From Thermoplasmata archaeon (GTDB taxonomy: Archaea > Thermoplasmatota > Thermoplasmata > Thermoplasmatales > Thermoplasmataceae): DNA of 9,583 nucleotides. Below the pieces are notes generated by a model. The model was not told where the DNA came from. It saw nothing but the letters and a program-made list of their open reading frames with translations, and made no database searches. Position 1 is the first letter of the stretch. The number at the start of each line of letters is the position of its first letter. Where the stretch lies: assembly GCA_021797955.1 (NCBI GenBank), contig JAJZYV010000040.1, forward strand, positions 1 through 9,583, written 5' to 3'. Positions 1 through 5,942 of the stretch are shown one piece after another. Position numbers and translations under genes: made by a program.

Positions 1-1177
1 AGAAAAACCACCTCAAGGTATGCCTCCCCAAGATTTTATTTTGAAAATTATCTATGAGGAACTATTATCAATACTTGGTGAAGAATCCAAACTTAAGCTT
101 CAAAATCAGACCATAATGCTTGTGGGTTTATACGGTCAGGGAAAAACAACTCATGCAGGCAAGCTCTCAAGATTTTTCATCAGGAAAGGTCTCTCGTGCG
201 GTCTCATTGCATGTGATGTTCACAGACCTGCAGCTTATGAACAGCTACAGCAGATAGCTAAGCAGACTGGTGCAAAATTCTTCGGGATTCCCGGAGAAAA
301 AAATCCTGTAAAGATATATAGAGCCAGCGTACCTGAGATGAAAGAAATTGCAGTTAAGATCGTTGATACCAGCGGTCGTGATTCCCTAGACGAAGAATTG
401 CTCAAGGAACTTGTTCATCTAAAAAAGGAAGTGAATCCGGACGAGATATTGCTTGTTATGGATGCAACGATTGGACAGCAGGCCGGAATTCAGGCAAGGG
501 CACTTCAGGAAACTGTGGGAATAACGGGCGTTATAATCACCAAAATGGATGGAACTGGAAAAGGAGGTGGGGCTCTGAGCGCAGTTGCAGAAACAGGAGC
601 TCCTGTTTACCTCATAGGAACAGGGGAACATATTGAAGACATGGAAATATTCAATCCAAAAAAATTCCTTCAACGACTTTTGGGAATGGGTGATATAGAA
701 GCCATAATGGAGATTGCTCAGGAGACAGATATTACAGAGGAAAAGGCCGAAGAAACTCTGTCTAAGATGATGTCCGGAAAATTTAATCTAATGGATATGT
801 ATGAAATATGGGAAAAGTTTTCGAAACCTTCTATTTTGAAAAGGCTTTTTGAGTCTCTACCTCTGGCCAAAATACCAGGCGCTGCCAAAGCCGGAGAATT
901 AGATCTTGACCAGGCAGAAAATCGTCTTTCCAAGTATAGAGTTATGCTAGATTCAATGACATATTATGAACTTGAAAATCCAGATGAAATAAATGCAAAA
1001 CGGATAAAGAGAGTTGCCAGAGGCTCAGGGAGTACTGAGGCAGATGTTAGACACATGCTGAAAGAATTTAAATCAATGAAGGAAAATGTAAAAATGATGA
1101 AGGGGAATAGAGGATTCAGAAAAATGCTTAAGGCTCAAATGAAAAGTGGATCTGCCTTTAATCTTGATGAAGAATAA
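1..1177 (+). CDS. srp54: Signal recognition particle GTPase SRP54 (5'-truncated by window edge)
   Basis: SRP54 binds signal sequences as they leave the ribosome, together with 7S RNA, and delivers the ribosome to the receptor FtsY at the membrane. The reading frame is already open at base 2 (residues EKPPQG before the first ATG at 20), so the true start lies upstream; roughly the first 60 residues of the N domain are missing. Counting from the Met at 20, the G domain shows the P-loop GLYGQGKTT (36-44), DVHRPAAYEQL (66-76), DTSGRD (116-121) and TKMDGTGKGGGA (174-185), the full set of SRP GTPase motifs. The M domain follows, with GKFNLMDMYE (253-262) and the RNA-binding-type helix RVARGSGSTEADVR (331-344). 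The C-terminus is intact and ends at TAA 1175-1177, only 3 nt from the convergent gene. The P-loop carries Tyr and Gln where many SRP54 proteins have Gln and Ser; the GKT core is kept. Identification is near certain. Confidence 0.97.
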   Translation, partial: EKPPQGMPPQDFILKIIYEELLSILGEESKLKLQNQTIMLVGLYGQGKTTHAGKLSRFFIRKGLSCGLIACDVHRPAAYEQLQQIAKQTGAKFFGIPGEKNPVKIYRASVPEMKEIAVKIVDTSGRDSLDEELLKELVHLKKEVNPDEILLVMDATIGQQAGIQARALQETVGITGVIITKMDGTGKGGGALSAVAETGAPVYLIGTGEHIEDMEIFNPKKFLQRLLGMGDIEAIMEIAQETDITEEKAEETLSKMMSGKFNLMDMYEIWEKFSKPSILKRLFESLPLAKIPGAAKAGELDLDQAENRLSKYRVMLDSMTYYELENPDEINAKRIKRVARGSGSTEADVRHMLKEFKSMKENVKMMKGNRGFRKMLKAQMKSGSAFNLDEE

Positions 1178-1189
1178 TTTCTAATTTTT
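1178..1189 (+). terminator. U-rich tract after srp54, possible terminator
   Basis: Directly after the srp54 stop the + strand reads TTTCTAATTTTT. Archaeal RNA polymerase can stop at short oligo-T runs without a hairpin, so this is the natural candidate. It lies inside the last codons of the convergent oxidoreductase gene, so the two 3' ends must overlap. No hairpin was seen. The call rests on composition only. Confidence 0.3.
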
Positions 1190-2179
1190 CCTGAAATACG
1201 CCACTATACTTTCTATTTCAGGTATTTCTCCATTAAGAACCTTTTCTCGTGAGGGACTTGATTTGACCCTTTCCTTAGTTTTGTTTATTTCTGAAATAAA
1301 GCTTTCATAGCCAGTTTCTTCTTTATTTTCGTTTTCAATAAGTTTAGCTGCCATGACAGAACTTTCCAGAGCCATATCTATTCCAAAACCGGTATGTTCA
1401 CCAAACAATCCGGCGCTTTCACCTATAGGTATAACATTCTTCTCCATTTGTGGAACGCAGGTGTGAAGTTTCTTGCCATAACTGATAACAGCGCTTGGTT
1501 TTATGGCCCAATCACGCTTATCAGAAGATTCACTTTTGTGGGATTTTACTATTACCGCTTCCTCCCAGAATCTTTGATTCCTGCTTTCCACAATTATTGA
1601 ATTTTCTTTTATGTTTAATTTAAGCTTATCTGTGCTATCCTGGTTAAAAAACCCCCTGCTCAAGATTCCCTGAAAATAGACATTCCTGCAATCATCTCTA
1701 TGCAATGCGTTGCCAATAGGTTCGGCTCCTGTTGCCATAATTAAATATTTTGCATTGATGATTTTCTCTTTCCCCTCACTCTTTAAGGCAGCGTGAATTT
1801 CATTTTTTTCCACTTTATATGATATAAGTTCTGATCTTATGAGTATGTCCGCGCCTTCATTTCCTCCGGATGCCAATATATTACGATCAAGTTTATCTCT
1901 GTTGAATTGCATTATTCCATTGTTCTCTTTTAAATTTAATGTAAAGCTTTCCGAGAAAGCTTCAATTTCCACAACATGATGAATGGCAACTGATTTTCTA
2001 ATCCAGTTGCTCAGATATTTCTTTGCGGATTTCTCCTCAATAAGACACATGCCTGATGGTGGGGAACCTGCATCTATCTTCTTTTCTGCAACTACAACGC
2101 TAAAACCAGCACCTGCAAGAAGAAATGCTGCATAAGCACCAGAAGTACCACCACCTGCTATCAGTACATCATAATCCAT
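1181..2179 (-). CDS. FAD-dependent oxidoreductase, divergent geranylgeranyl reductase family (COG0644-like)
   Basis: A flavoprotein of 332 residues. The N-terminus is a Rossmann dinucleotide fold: GGGTSG (9-14) followed by Glu32 at the end of strand 2, typical for FAD. DKLDRNIL (95-102) matches the R/D-x-x-LD-x-x-L helix of this family, ATGA (149-152) is the second nucleotide-contact strand, and PIGESAGLFGEHTGFG (251-266) is the C-terminal FAD loop, followed by the helix MALESSVMAAKLI. Archaeal geranylgeranyl reductases saturate the isoprenoid chains of membrane lipids and are usually near 400 residues with a Y-x-W-x-FP motif; this protein is shorter and I cannot find that motif. The usual GD of the FAD loop is GE here. 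It is therefore a paralogue whose substrate is unclear (lipid, quinone or another polyprenyl compound). The start at 2179 fits a TATA box 27 nt upstream. The gene is convergent with srp54 (3 nt apart). Confidence 0.82.
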   Translation of the reverse strand: MDYDVLIAGGGTSGAYAAFLLAGAGFSVVVAEKKIDAGSPPSGMCLIEEKSAKKYLSNWIRKSVAIHHVVEIEAFSESFTLNLKENNGIMQFNRDKLDRNILASGGNEGADILIRSELISYKVEKNEIHAALKSEGKEKIINAKYLIMATGAEPIGNALHRDDCRNVYFQGILSRGFFNQDSTDKLKLNIKENSIIVESRNQRFWEEAVIVKSHKSESSDKRDWAIKPSAVISYGKKLHTCVPQMEKNVIPIGESAGLFGEHTGFGIDMALESSVMAAKLIENENKEETGYESFISEINKTKERVKSSPSREKVLNGEIPEIESIVAYFRKN

Positions 2180-2202
2180 TTGTTGCCATATGCCACCTTT
2201 AG

Positions 2203-2209
2203 ATTAAAA
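2203..2209 (-). promoter_or_regulatory. TATA box for the FAD oxidoreductase gene
   Basis: On the minus strand the sequence TTTTAAT is centred about 27 nt before the ATG at 2179. That is the distance between an archaeal TATA box and the transcription start, so the mRNA is probably leaderless. A GGTGG lies between box and gene but is 13 nt from this ATG and sits next to an out-of-frame ATG, so it is unlikely to be a working ribosome site. Confidence 0.5.
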
Positions 2210-2302
2210 GTTGAGTTCTCTTTAATTGAATTGCATTGATCATTATCCTGGAAAAGGTATATTTTAAATGATTCCAATAAATCAAAAATTAACTTGATAT
2301 TT

Positions 2303-2320
2303 CAATGAAATAATTCATTG
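2303..2320. repeat. Palindrome in divergent promoter region (7-bp arms, 4-nt spacer)
   Basis: The arms CAATGAA (2303-2309) and TTCATTG (2314-2320) are perfect inverted repeats around ATAA. The site lies between the divergent promoters of the FAD oxidoreductase and endonuclease III genes, where an operator would be expected. The sequence is AT-rich and the arms are short, so chance is a real alternative. Confidence 0.4.
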
Positions 2321-2374
2321 GGCCTTCTTGTTTTTAATACCCATTATAGAGGTGCCCTATCGATTTCCTAAAGC

Positions 2375-2380
2375 TATAAA
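2375..2380 (+). promoter_or_regulatory. TATA box for endonuclease III
   Basis: TATAAA preceded by purine-rich AAAGC (a possible BRE) is centred about 24 nt upstream of the ATG at 2401. This is the expected geometry for a leaderless archaeal transcript beginning at or next to that ATG. A second AT-rich stretch (about 2406-2414) has the same spacing to the in-frame ATG at 2437, so the start is not settled by promoter position alone. Confidence 0.55.
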
Positions 2381-2400
2381 CATTCTATGCTAAATAAGGA

Positions 2401-3093
2401 ATGTTCTTAATTAATGATCAATATACTCTGTTGGAAATGTCCACGAAACTGAGAAAGTTTAGCGAAGATGACATAAGGAAAATGGCTGCAATGATAAAGG
2501 AGCAATCTCCTGAACATTATTTTGAATTCAAAGATCCATTCTGGATCATGATAACAACAATTTTATCACACAGAACAAAGGATGAGGTATCAAATTTAGC
2601 CGGAAGAAATCTACACGAAAAATATCATAGCGCATATAATCTTTCAAAAGCCAGTGAAGAAGAGGTATCAAAACTCATCTCAAAGGTCGGCTTTGCCAAT
2701 GTGAAGGCAAAGAGAGTGATAGGGGCTGCCCAAATCGTTATCAATGATTTTGAAGGCAAAGTTCCAAATGATATAGATCTTCTTATGAAAATTCCAGGTA
2801 TAGGAAGGAAGACTGCAAATGTTATACTTTCAGACGCTTTTGCCATTCCATCCATCGCCGTTGACACGCATGTTCACAGGATTTCCAACAGGATCGGACT
2901 TTGCAATACGACCAAACCTGATAACACCGAAGAATGCCTTAAGAAAGTGATACCACAAGATTTATGGCTCGGGTTCAACCCAACGCTTGTGGAATTCGGG
3001 AAAACCATATGCAAGCCTATTACTCCCAGATGCAGTGTCTGCAATATAACTGAATATTGCAATTATTTCAAAAAAAATCAGAAGAAGAGCTAA
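2401..3093 (+). CDS. nth: Endonuclease III (bifunctional DNA glycosylase/AP lyase)
   Basis: This is a base excision repair enzyme that removes oxidised pyrimidines and cuts the strand by beta-elimination. The 230-residue protein has the HhH-GPD fold: the helix-hairpin-helix KIPGIGRKTANV (130-141) contains the catalytic lysine Lys137, and VDTHVHR (154-160) holds the catalytic Asp155. The 18-residue Lys-to-Asp spacing equals that of E. coli Nth (Lys120/Asp138). The C-terminal 4Fe-4S cluster ligands are Cys204, Cys211, Cys214 and Cys220, in the classic C-x6-C-x2-C-x5-C order. The start is uncertain: ATG 2401 has a TATA box at leaderless distance, but the in-frame ATG at 2437 (residue 13) would give a 218-residue protein that aligns more closely with bacterial Nth length. 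The gene stands alone, divergent from the oxidoreductase and convergent with pelota (34 nt gap). Confidence 0.96.
   Translation: MFLINDQYTLLEMSTKLRKFSEDDIRKMAAMIKEQSPEHYFEFKDPFWIMITTILSHRTKDEVSNLAGRNLHEKYHSAYNLSKASEEEVSKLISKVGFANVKAKRVIGAAQIVINDFEGKVPNDIDLLMKIPGIGRKTANVILSDAFAIPSIAVDTHVHRISNRIGLCNTTKPDNTEECLKKVIPQDLWLGFNPTLVEFGKTICKPITPRCSVCNITEYCNYFKKNQKKS
3070..3077 (-). terminator. T8 tract downstream of pelota, candidate terminator
   Basis: The eight A residues at 3070-3077 read as T8 on the minus strand, about 50 nt after the pelota stop codon. Oligo-T runs of this length are good intrinsic terminators for archaeal RNA polymerase. The tract is inside the last codons of the convergent endonuclease III gene, so the operon's 3' UTR would be antisense to the nth 3' end. 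Confidence 0.45.
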
Positions 3094-3127
3094 AAGTAGC
3101 TTTTCATTTCAAAACTGTACAACTATA

Positions 3128-4192
3128 TCATGGTCCAGTTTCCACGTGATACCTAAGAAATGCACATATGCCTCCAAGCCCCTGAATTATTTTCCCATAT
3201 TCCGTTTCATCGCTAAATATTGTTACCTTTATTCCGTATGATGATGCCTTTTCAAGAAGTTTAAGTGCTTTTTCTTTTCTAAATTCTGTTTCTGTGATCA
3301 GGATTTCTTCAATAGCCCCCGTATTCATTGTTTCAAGAACATTTTCATAACTGTATGTTACGTTTCCATTCCTTGAAATTTCCTTTAGAAGTCTCTCAGT
3401 TTTCTCCTTTTCGGTTTTTAATCTGGAAACGTTTCCCATGGCCGCAAGCGATGGATCAGTCAAGACTTCATAAATTGCATTTTCATCACTTCTAGTAGTA
3501 GGAATAGTTGTAACTTTCACTTTAGAAAATTTGCCTGATTCTGTAAGATATTGAAAGAATTTTTCTCTTTCAAATCCGGGCCCTGCAATCACCATGACCT
3601 TTATTGCGGAGAATGAATTTATGGCCTTTTCTATCTCTGAATAGTATGTGGAAGCAGATTTTTGTTGCTCATAACCCTTTCCACTCTTTCCAGAAAATAT
3701 TCTTCCATGATTTTCTATTCCATACGCCTTGATTGTAAAAATATCGCACTGTTCATCGTCAATAACAATGAACAGAATATGGCTTCCAACCCATTTCAGT
3801 TGTGCCTCATTTATGAGTTCCTCTGACGCTTCCGACCAATTTCCCTTGAATATTTCTACTTCATCCTGCGGTGACACGTTGATTGACTGATAGTTTCCCT
3901 TAATTTCTGAACTGCTGTCAACTATTTGCCCACTTATCCTCAATCGTCCGGTAAATGGTTGAAAGAATATCTCTTCCACTTTCACTGTAACCTTTGTTGG
4001 CGTTCTTCTCTGTTCCTTGCTTCTCTCCATGTCCCCTTTTTTTTCTTCTCTTCTTAGGACAGTGGCTCTCACAAGGTCTCCCCTGGAAATTATACTTCTC
4101 AAATACCAGAGATCATCATCGTTTTCTATGAGAAGCTCCTTCCAGCCAGGTTCCTCCGGTACGTTTCTTGCTTTCAAGGATAAACACCGCAT
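3128..4192 (-). CDS. pelA: Pelota (Dom34) ribosome rescue factor
   Basis: Pelota enters the empty A site of stalled ribosomes, brought by aEF1A in archaea, and splits them with ABCE1; it is the archaeal counterpart of eukaryotic Dom34 in no-go decay. The 354 residues match the full family length with all three domains: the Sm-like eRF1_1 domain (about 1-130, with DDLWYLRSIISRGDLVRATV at 26-45), the eRF1_2-like central domain (about 135-255, with GPGFEREKFFQYL at 204-216; no GGQ, as expected for Pelota rather than aRF1), and the eRF1_3-like domain (about 262-354, ending GGICAFLRYHV). The start ATG (4192) overlaps the upstream nuclease gene by 19 nt and has no clear Shine-Dalgarno of its own, so translation is probably coupled. 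It is the last gene of the ubiX - Mut7-C - pelota operon. Confidence 0.95.
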   Translation of the reverse strand: MRCLSLKARNVPEEPGWKELLIENDDDLWYLRSIISRGDLVRATVLRREEKKGDMERSKEQRRTPTKVTVKVEEIFFQPFTGRLRISGQIVDSSSEIKGNYQSINVSPQDEVEIFKGNWSEASEELINEAQLKWVGSHILFIVIDDEQCDIFTIKAYGIENHGRIFSGKSGKGYEQQKSASTYYSEIEKAINSFSAIKVMVIAGPGFEREKFFQYLTESGKFSKVKVTTIPTTRSDENAIYEVLTDPSLAAMGNVSRLKTEKEKTERLLKEISRNGNVTYSYENVLETMNTGAIEEILITETEFRKEKALKLLEKASSYGIKVTIFSDETEYGKIIQGLGGICAFLRYHVETGP

Positions 4193-4620
4193 TCCATGAG
4201 GATTTTCAGCATGTTTTCTGTGTGTGATCCTTCCCAGAAAATTCTTTCACATTTTGGGCACGTTTGAAGTCTCTTCCCTATGACGTCATCGGGCAATAAT
4301 CCATTATGAGAATATTGATATGGAACCAGTTTTAAGTTGCATATTACGCATCTGGTAAGAAAATCTTCTCTCTTCACAGGGATTTGAATTTTTATTTCCC
4401 GAATCTGCTCAAGGATGTCAGTGCTTTTGATAAGTATGGAATTTTTCTGAACTGTTGAAAATTCAACATCTCTTGTGACAAGAATTCTTTCATGTTCATT
4501 ACAATAAGCACTGATCATACTGTCTTCCAGCCCTGGTTTTGCATTTTCGGTGTCTATTCCCATTATTCTCATCCACTTACCGAGCCTTAACAGCATATGG
4601 TCGGCCAGATATTTATTGAT
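4174..4620 (-). CDS. Mut7-C RNase domain protein (DUF82), probable ATC start
   Basis: A small stand-alone Mut7-C protein: a PIN-like nuclease fold followed by a zinc ribbon. Counting from the first ATG (4596), the seen features are the helix MLLRLGKWMRIMGID (1-15), the acidic strand end ILVTRD (38-43), Cys83/Cys86, Cys113/Cys116, and the family signature FWEGSH (120-125). The family normally begins with a short strand ending in L-A-D before the 'ML-x-RLaKWmR' helix. In this frame exactly those codons (INKYLAD, then H) lie upstream of the ATG, after an in-frame stop at 4636-4638. A strong Shine-Dalgarno is 8 nt before ATC at 4620-4618, giving a 148-residue protein that overlaps ubiX by 8 nt. 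The alternative is the ATG at 4596 (140 residues), which loses the conserved Asp. The substrate is unproven; RNA is inferred from the family. The 3' end overlaps pelota by 19 nt. Confidence 0.88.
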   Translation of the reverse strand: MNKYLADHMLLRLGKWMRIMGIDTENAKPGLEDSMISAYCNEHERILVTRDVEFSTVQKNSILIKSTDILEQIREIKIQIPVKREDFLTRCVICNLKLVPYQYSHNGLLPDDVIGKRLQTCPKCERIFWEGSHTENMLKILMECGVYP

Positions 4621-5173
4621 CTTCCTTCCACCTCCTTATGAGAGTATTTTCTAAACCGGATAAATCGAGAATTCTTGATACCACAAAGTCTGCCATGTCA
4701 TCCACACTCTTAGGAAGGGTGTAGAAAGCTGGCATTGATGGGGCAATTATAGCTCCAGATCTTGTTAATCTGAGCATGTTCTCCAGTGCGATTTCGCTCA
4801 AAGGCATTTCTCTTGGCACGAGAATAAGTCTTCTTCGTTCCTTTAAGCAAACTGATGCAGCCCTTGTTATTAGCGAATCTGAAATTCCACCAGCTATCTT
4901 TGCCAGAGTATTCATGGAGCATGGCATAACCACCATAGCATCAAAGATAAAACTTCCTGAACTTACTCTTGCTGCAAGATCATGGTCATCATAGGAGTAC
5001 GTTGCCAATTTTTCAAAATCAGCCGATGTTTTACCCATCTCATAATTTATAACCTGATCTGAATTCTTTGAAATTATTAGGTGAATTTCATTTCCCTCTG
5101 CAGCTTTTATAAATTTCCAAGCAAGAATGCTGCCAGATGCACCTGTTATCCCAAGTACAATTCTTTTCTTCAT
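4613..5173 (-). CDS. ubiX: Flavin prenyltransferase UbiX
   Basis: UbiX joins dimethylallyl phosphate to FMN to make prenylated FMN, the cofactor of UbiD-type (de)carboxylases. The 186-residue length and the whole sequence are typical: GITGASGSILA (8-18) is the FMN-binding loop, MPCSMNTLAKIAGGISDSLITRAA (83-106) is the conserved core with the catalytic-region Ser86, and LVPREMPLSEIALENM (118-133) and MPAFYTLPKSVDDMADFVVSRILDLSGL (147-174) are family signatures, including the Arg121-Glu122 pair. No UbiD partner is in the window. It is the first gene of a minus-strand operon; a TATA-like element lies about 28 nt before the ATG, so the mRNA is probably leaderless. Its 3' end contains the Shine-Dalgarno of the next gene, and its TAA (4615-4613) falls within that gene's first codons. 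The link to RNase and pelota looks like co-expression, not a shared pathway. Confidence 0.95.
   Translation of the reverse strand: MKKRIVLGITGASGSILAWKFIKAAEGNEIHLIISKNSDQVINYEMGKTSADFEKLATYSYDDHDLAARVSSGSFIFDAMVVMPCSMNTLAKIAGGISDSLITRAASVCLKERRRLILVPREMPLSEIALENMLRLTRSGAIIAPSMPAFYTLPKSVDDMADFVVSRILDLSGLENTLIRRWKEDQ
4628..4637 (-). promoter_or_regulatory. Strong Shine-Dalgarno that decides the Mut7-C start
   Basis: The minus strand reads AAGGAGGTGG here, inside the 3' end of ubiX, a near-perfect complement to the 16S rRNA 3' end. From the end of GGAGGTG, 8 nt separate it from the ATC at 4620, an ideal spacing, but 32 nt separate it from the first in-frame ATG at 4596. It is the strongest ribosome site I see in the window. 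Confidence 0.75.
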
Positions 5174-5196
5174 AGTACGGATAACCTGTCAATGAA

Positions 5197-5206
5197 TTAA
5201 TTTATT
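5197..5206 (-). promoter_or_regulatory. TATA box for the ubiX - Mut7-C - pelota operon
   Basis: The minus strand reads AATAAATTAA, preceded by the purine-rich GAGG (a possible BRE), centred about 28 nt upstream of the ubiX ATG at 5173. The distance suggests transcription begins at or within a few nt of that ATG. I see no other promoter candidate strong enough to serve the two downstream genes separately. Confidence 0.5.
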
Positions 5207-5295
5207 CCTCTTCTAAATCTGAAAAACATAGAATTATGTGAACCATAGTTGGCCTAACTTGAAAATCATCATTCGCTGTCACAGAAGTTTGTACC

Positions 5296-5303
5296 AAAAA
5301 TAT
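5296..5303 (+). promoter_or_regulatory. TATA-like element before the DUF4382 gene
   Basis: AAAAATAT is centred about 32 nt before ATG 5332, which would give a transcript with a leader of only a few nt. A GTGGAG at 5315-5320 could act as a weak ribosome site. An out-of-frame ATG at 5325 precedes the real start. The assignment is tentative. Confidence 0.35.
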
Positions 5304-5331
5304 CATTAGTCCATGTGGAGTATTATGGATT

Positions 5332-5850
5332 ATGATATCAAAGAAAATTATAGCGGGAGTTATAATAGTCGTGGTCATAGCAGCAGGTTTGCTTTACTAT
5401 GAATATGGATACAATACAGGGGGAAAACTGAATATTTCTGTTGCAGATTCTGCAGGACCAGGAGTTTCAGCTGTTTTTATAACGTTTAGTGGTGTGGAGG
5501 TTCATTCCACAGGTGGAAATAACAGCAGCGGATGGAAAAGCTATAGTATAGCCTCTACGACCATTAACATATATGATGTTACTACAACAAACCCATCATT
5601 CCTTAAGGCTATCAATCTTTCAGCAGGAAAATATACCCAAATAAGGCTTGACCTTACCAGCGTTGTTGCAACAGTAAATGGGGTAAATATGACAATGACA
5701 CTTGCCTCGCAATATGCCCTGGTGATCCACCCATTCACAATATCTTCTCATACGACGACAAATATGGTCATAGATTTCACCCTCAATCCTGCATCAATGA
5801 TAACTAGTGGTGAGTTTACTCCTGTGATAGGCTCTGTTCAGGTCTCCTGA
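5332..5850 (+). CDS. DUF4382 domain surface protein with N-terminal membrane anchor
   Basis: A 172-residue protein with a short positively charged N-terminus (MISKK), one hydrophobic helix (about 6-23, IIAGVIIVVVIAAGLLYY) and an outside domain. The domain has the DUF4382 pattern: AVFITFSGVEVHSTGG (47-62), GWKSYSI (67-73), the INIYDV strand, LSAGKYTQIRLDLTSV (96-111), a 'VNG' hairpin (115-117), IHPFTIS (132-138) and MVIDFTLNP (145-153). DUF4382 is a beta-sandwich domain found in secreted or anchored prokaryotic proteins; no function is established. There is no lipobox Cys, so the helix itself is the likely anchor. Residues 63-66 (NNSS) and 95-97 (NLS) include N-glycosylation sequons, consistent with an outside location. 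It heads a pair with the next exported protein 92 nt downstream, which has its own promoter-like element. Confidence 0.8.
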   Translation: MISKKIIAGVIIVVVIAAGLLYYEYGYNTGGKLNISVADSAGPGVSAVFITFSGVEVHSTGGNNSSGWKSYSIASTTINIYDVTTTNPSFLKAINLSAGKYTQIRLDLTSVVATVNGVNMTMTLASQYALVIHPFTISSHTTTNMVIDFTLNPASMITSGEFTPVIGSVQVS

Positions 5851-5872
5851 ACATTCCATAATTTGAAGGCAA

Positions 5873-5882
5873 CTATTTAAAT
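5873..5882 (+). promoter_or_regulatory. TATA box for the two-TM exported protein gene
   Basis: CTATTTAAAT is a good archaeal box A. Transcription would begin near 5903, giving a leader of about 40 nt that contains the ribosome site at 5926-5933. This differs from the leaderless pattern seen for the other first genes. Confidence 0.45.
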
Positions 5883-5925
5883 GAATCATTATGGCTCACA
5901 TCCTTTCTATTGATAATTTGAATAT

Positions 5926-5933
5926 GGTGAGGG
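5926..5933 (+). promoter_or_regulatory. Shine-Dalgarno GGTGAGGG before ATG 5943
   Basis: GGTGA, or the overlapping GAGGG, fits the archaeal anti-Shine-Dalgarno and ends 9-12 nt before ATG 5943. It favours that start over the in-frame ATG at 6003, which has no comparable site, although 6003 would produce a more conventional signal peptide. Confidence 0.45.
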
Positions 5934-5942
5934 TAACATATC

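Noticed and set aside
1394..1600. Open frame of 68 codons on the + strand
   Set aside because: It lies wholly inside the oxidoreductase gene on the other strand, has no promoter or ribosome site and resembles no protein I know.
2180..2400. A small RNA gene between the oxidoreductase and nth
   Set aside because: A further TATA-like stretch (about 2259-2270) is present, but I see no stable fold, conserved box motifs or terminator to support an RNA.
3128..4192. Peptide release factor aRF1 instead of Pelota
   Set aside because: The central domain lacks the GGQ loop and the N-terminal domain is the Sm-like Pelota type rather than the NIKS-containing aRF1 type.
4594..4620. A frameshift or truncation of the Mut7-C gene
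   Set aside because: The missing N-terminal residues are present in the same frame directly upstream; only the start codon is unusual, so the gene is not broken.
4710..4994. Open frames on both strands inside ubiX
   Set aside because: They are shadows of the well-conserved ubiX frame, with unnatural residue composition.
5226..5239. ACATA-GAAT-TATGT inverted repeat between ubiX and the DUF4382 gene
   Set aside because: The arms are only 5 bp in AT-rich DNA, so chance is the simpler explanation. The rest of the 158-nt region holds only the two TATA-like elements listed.
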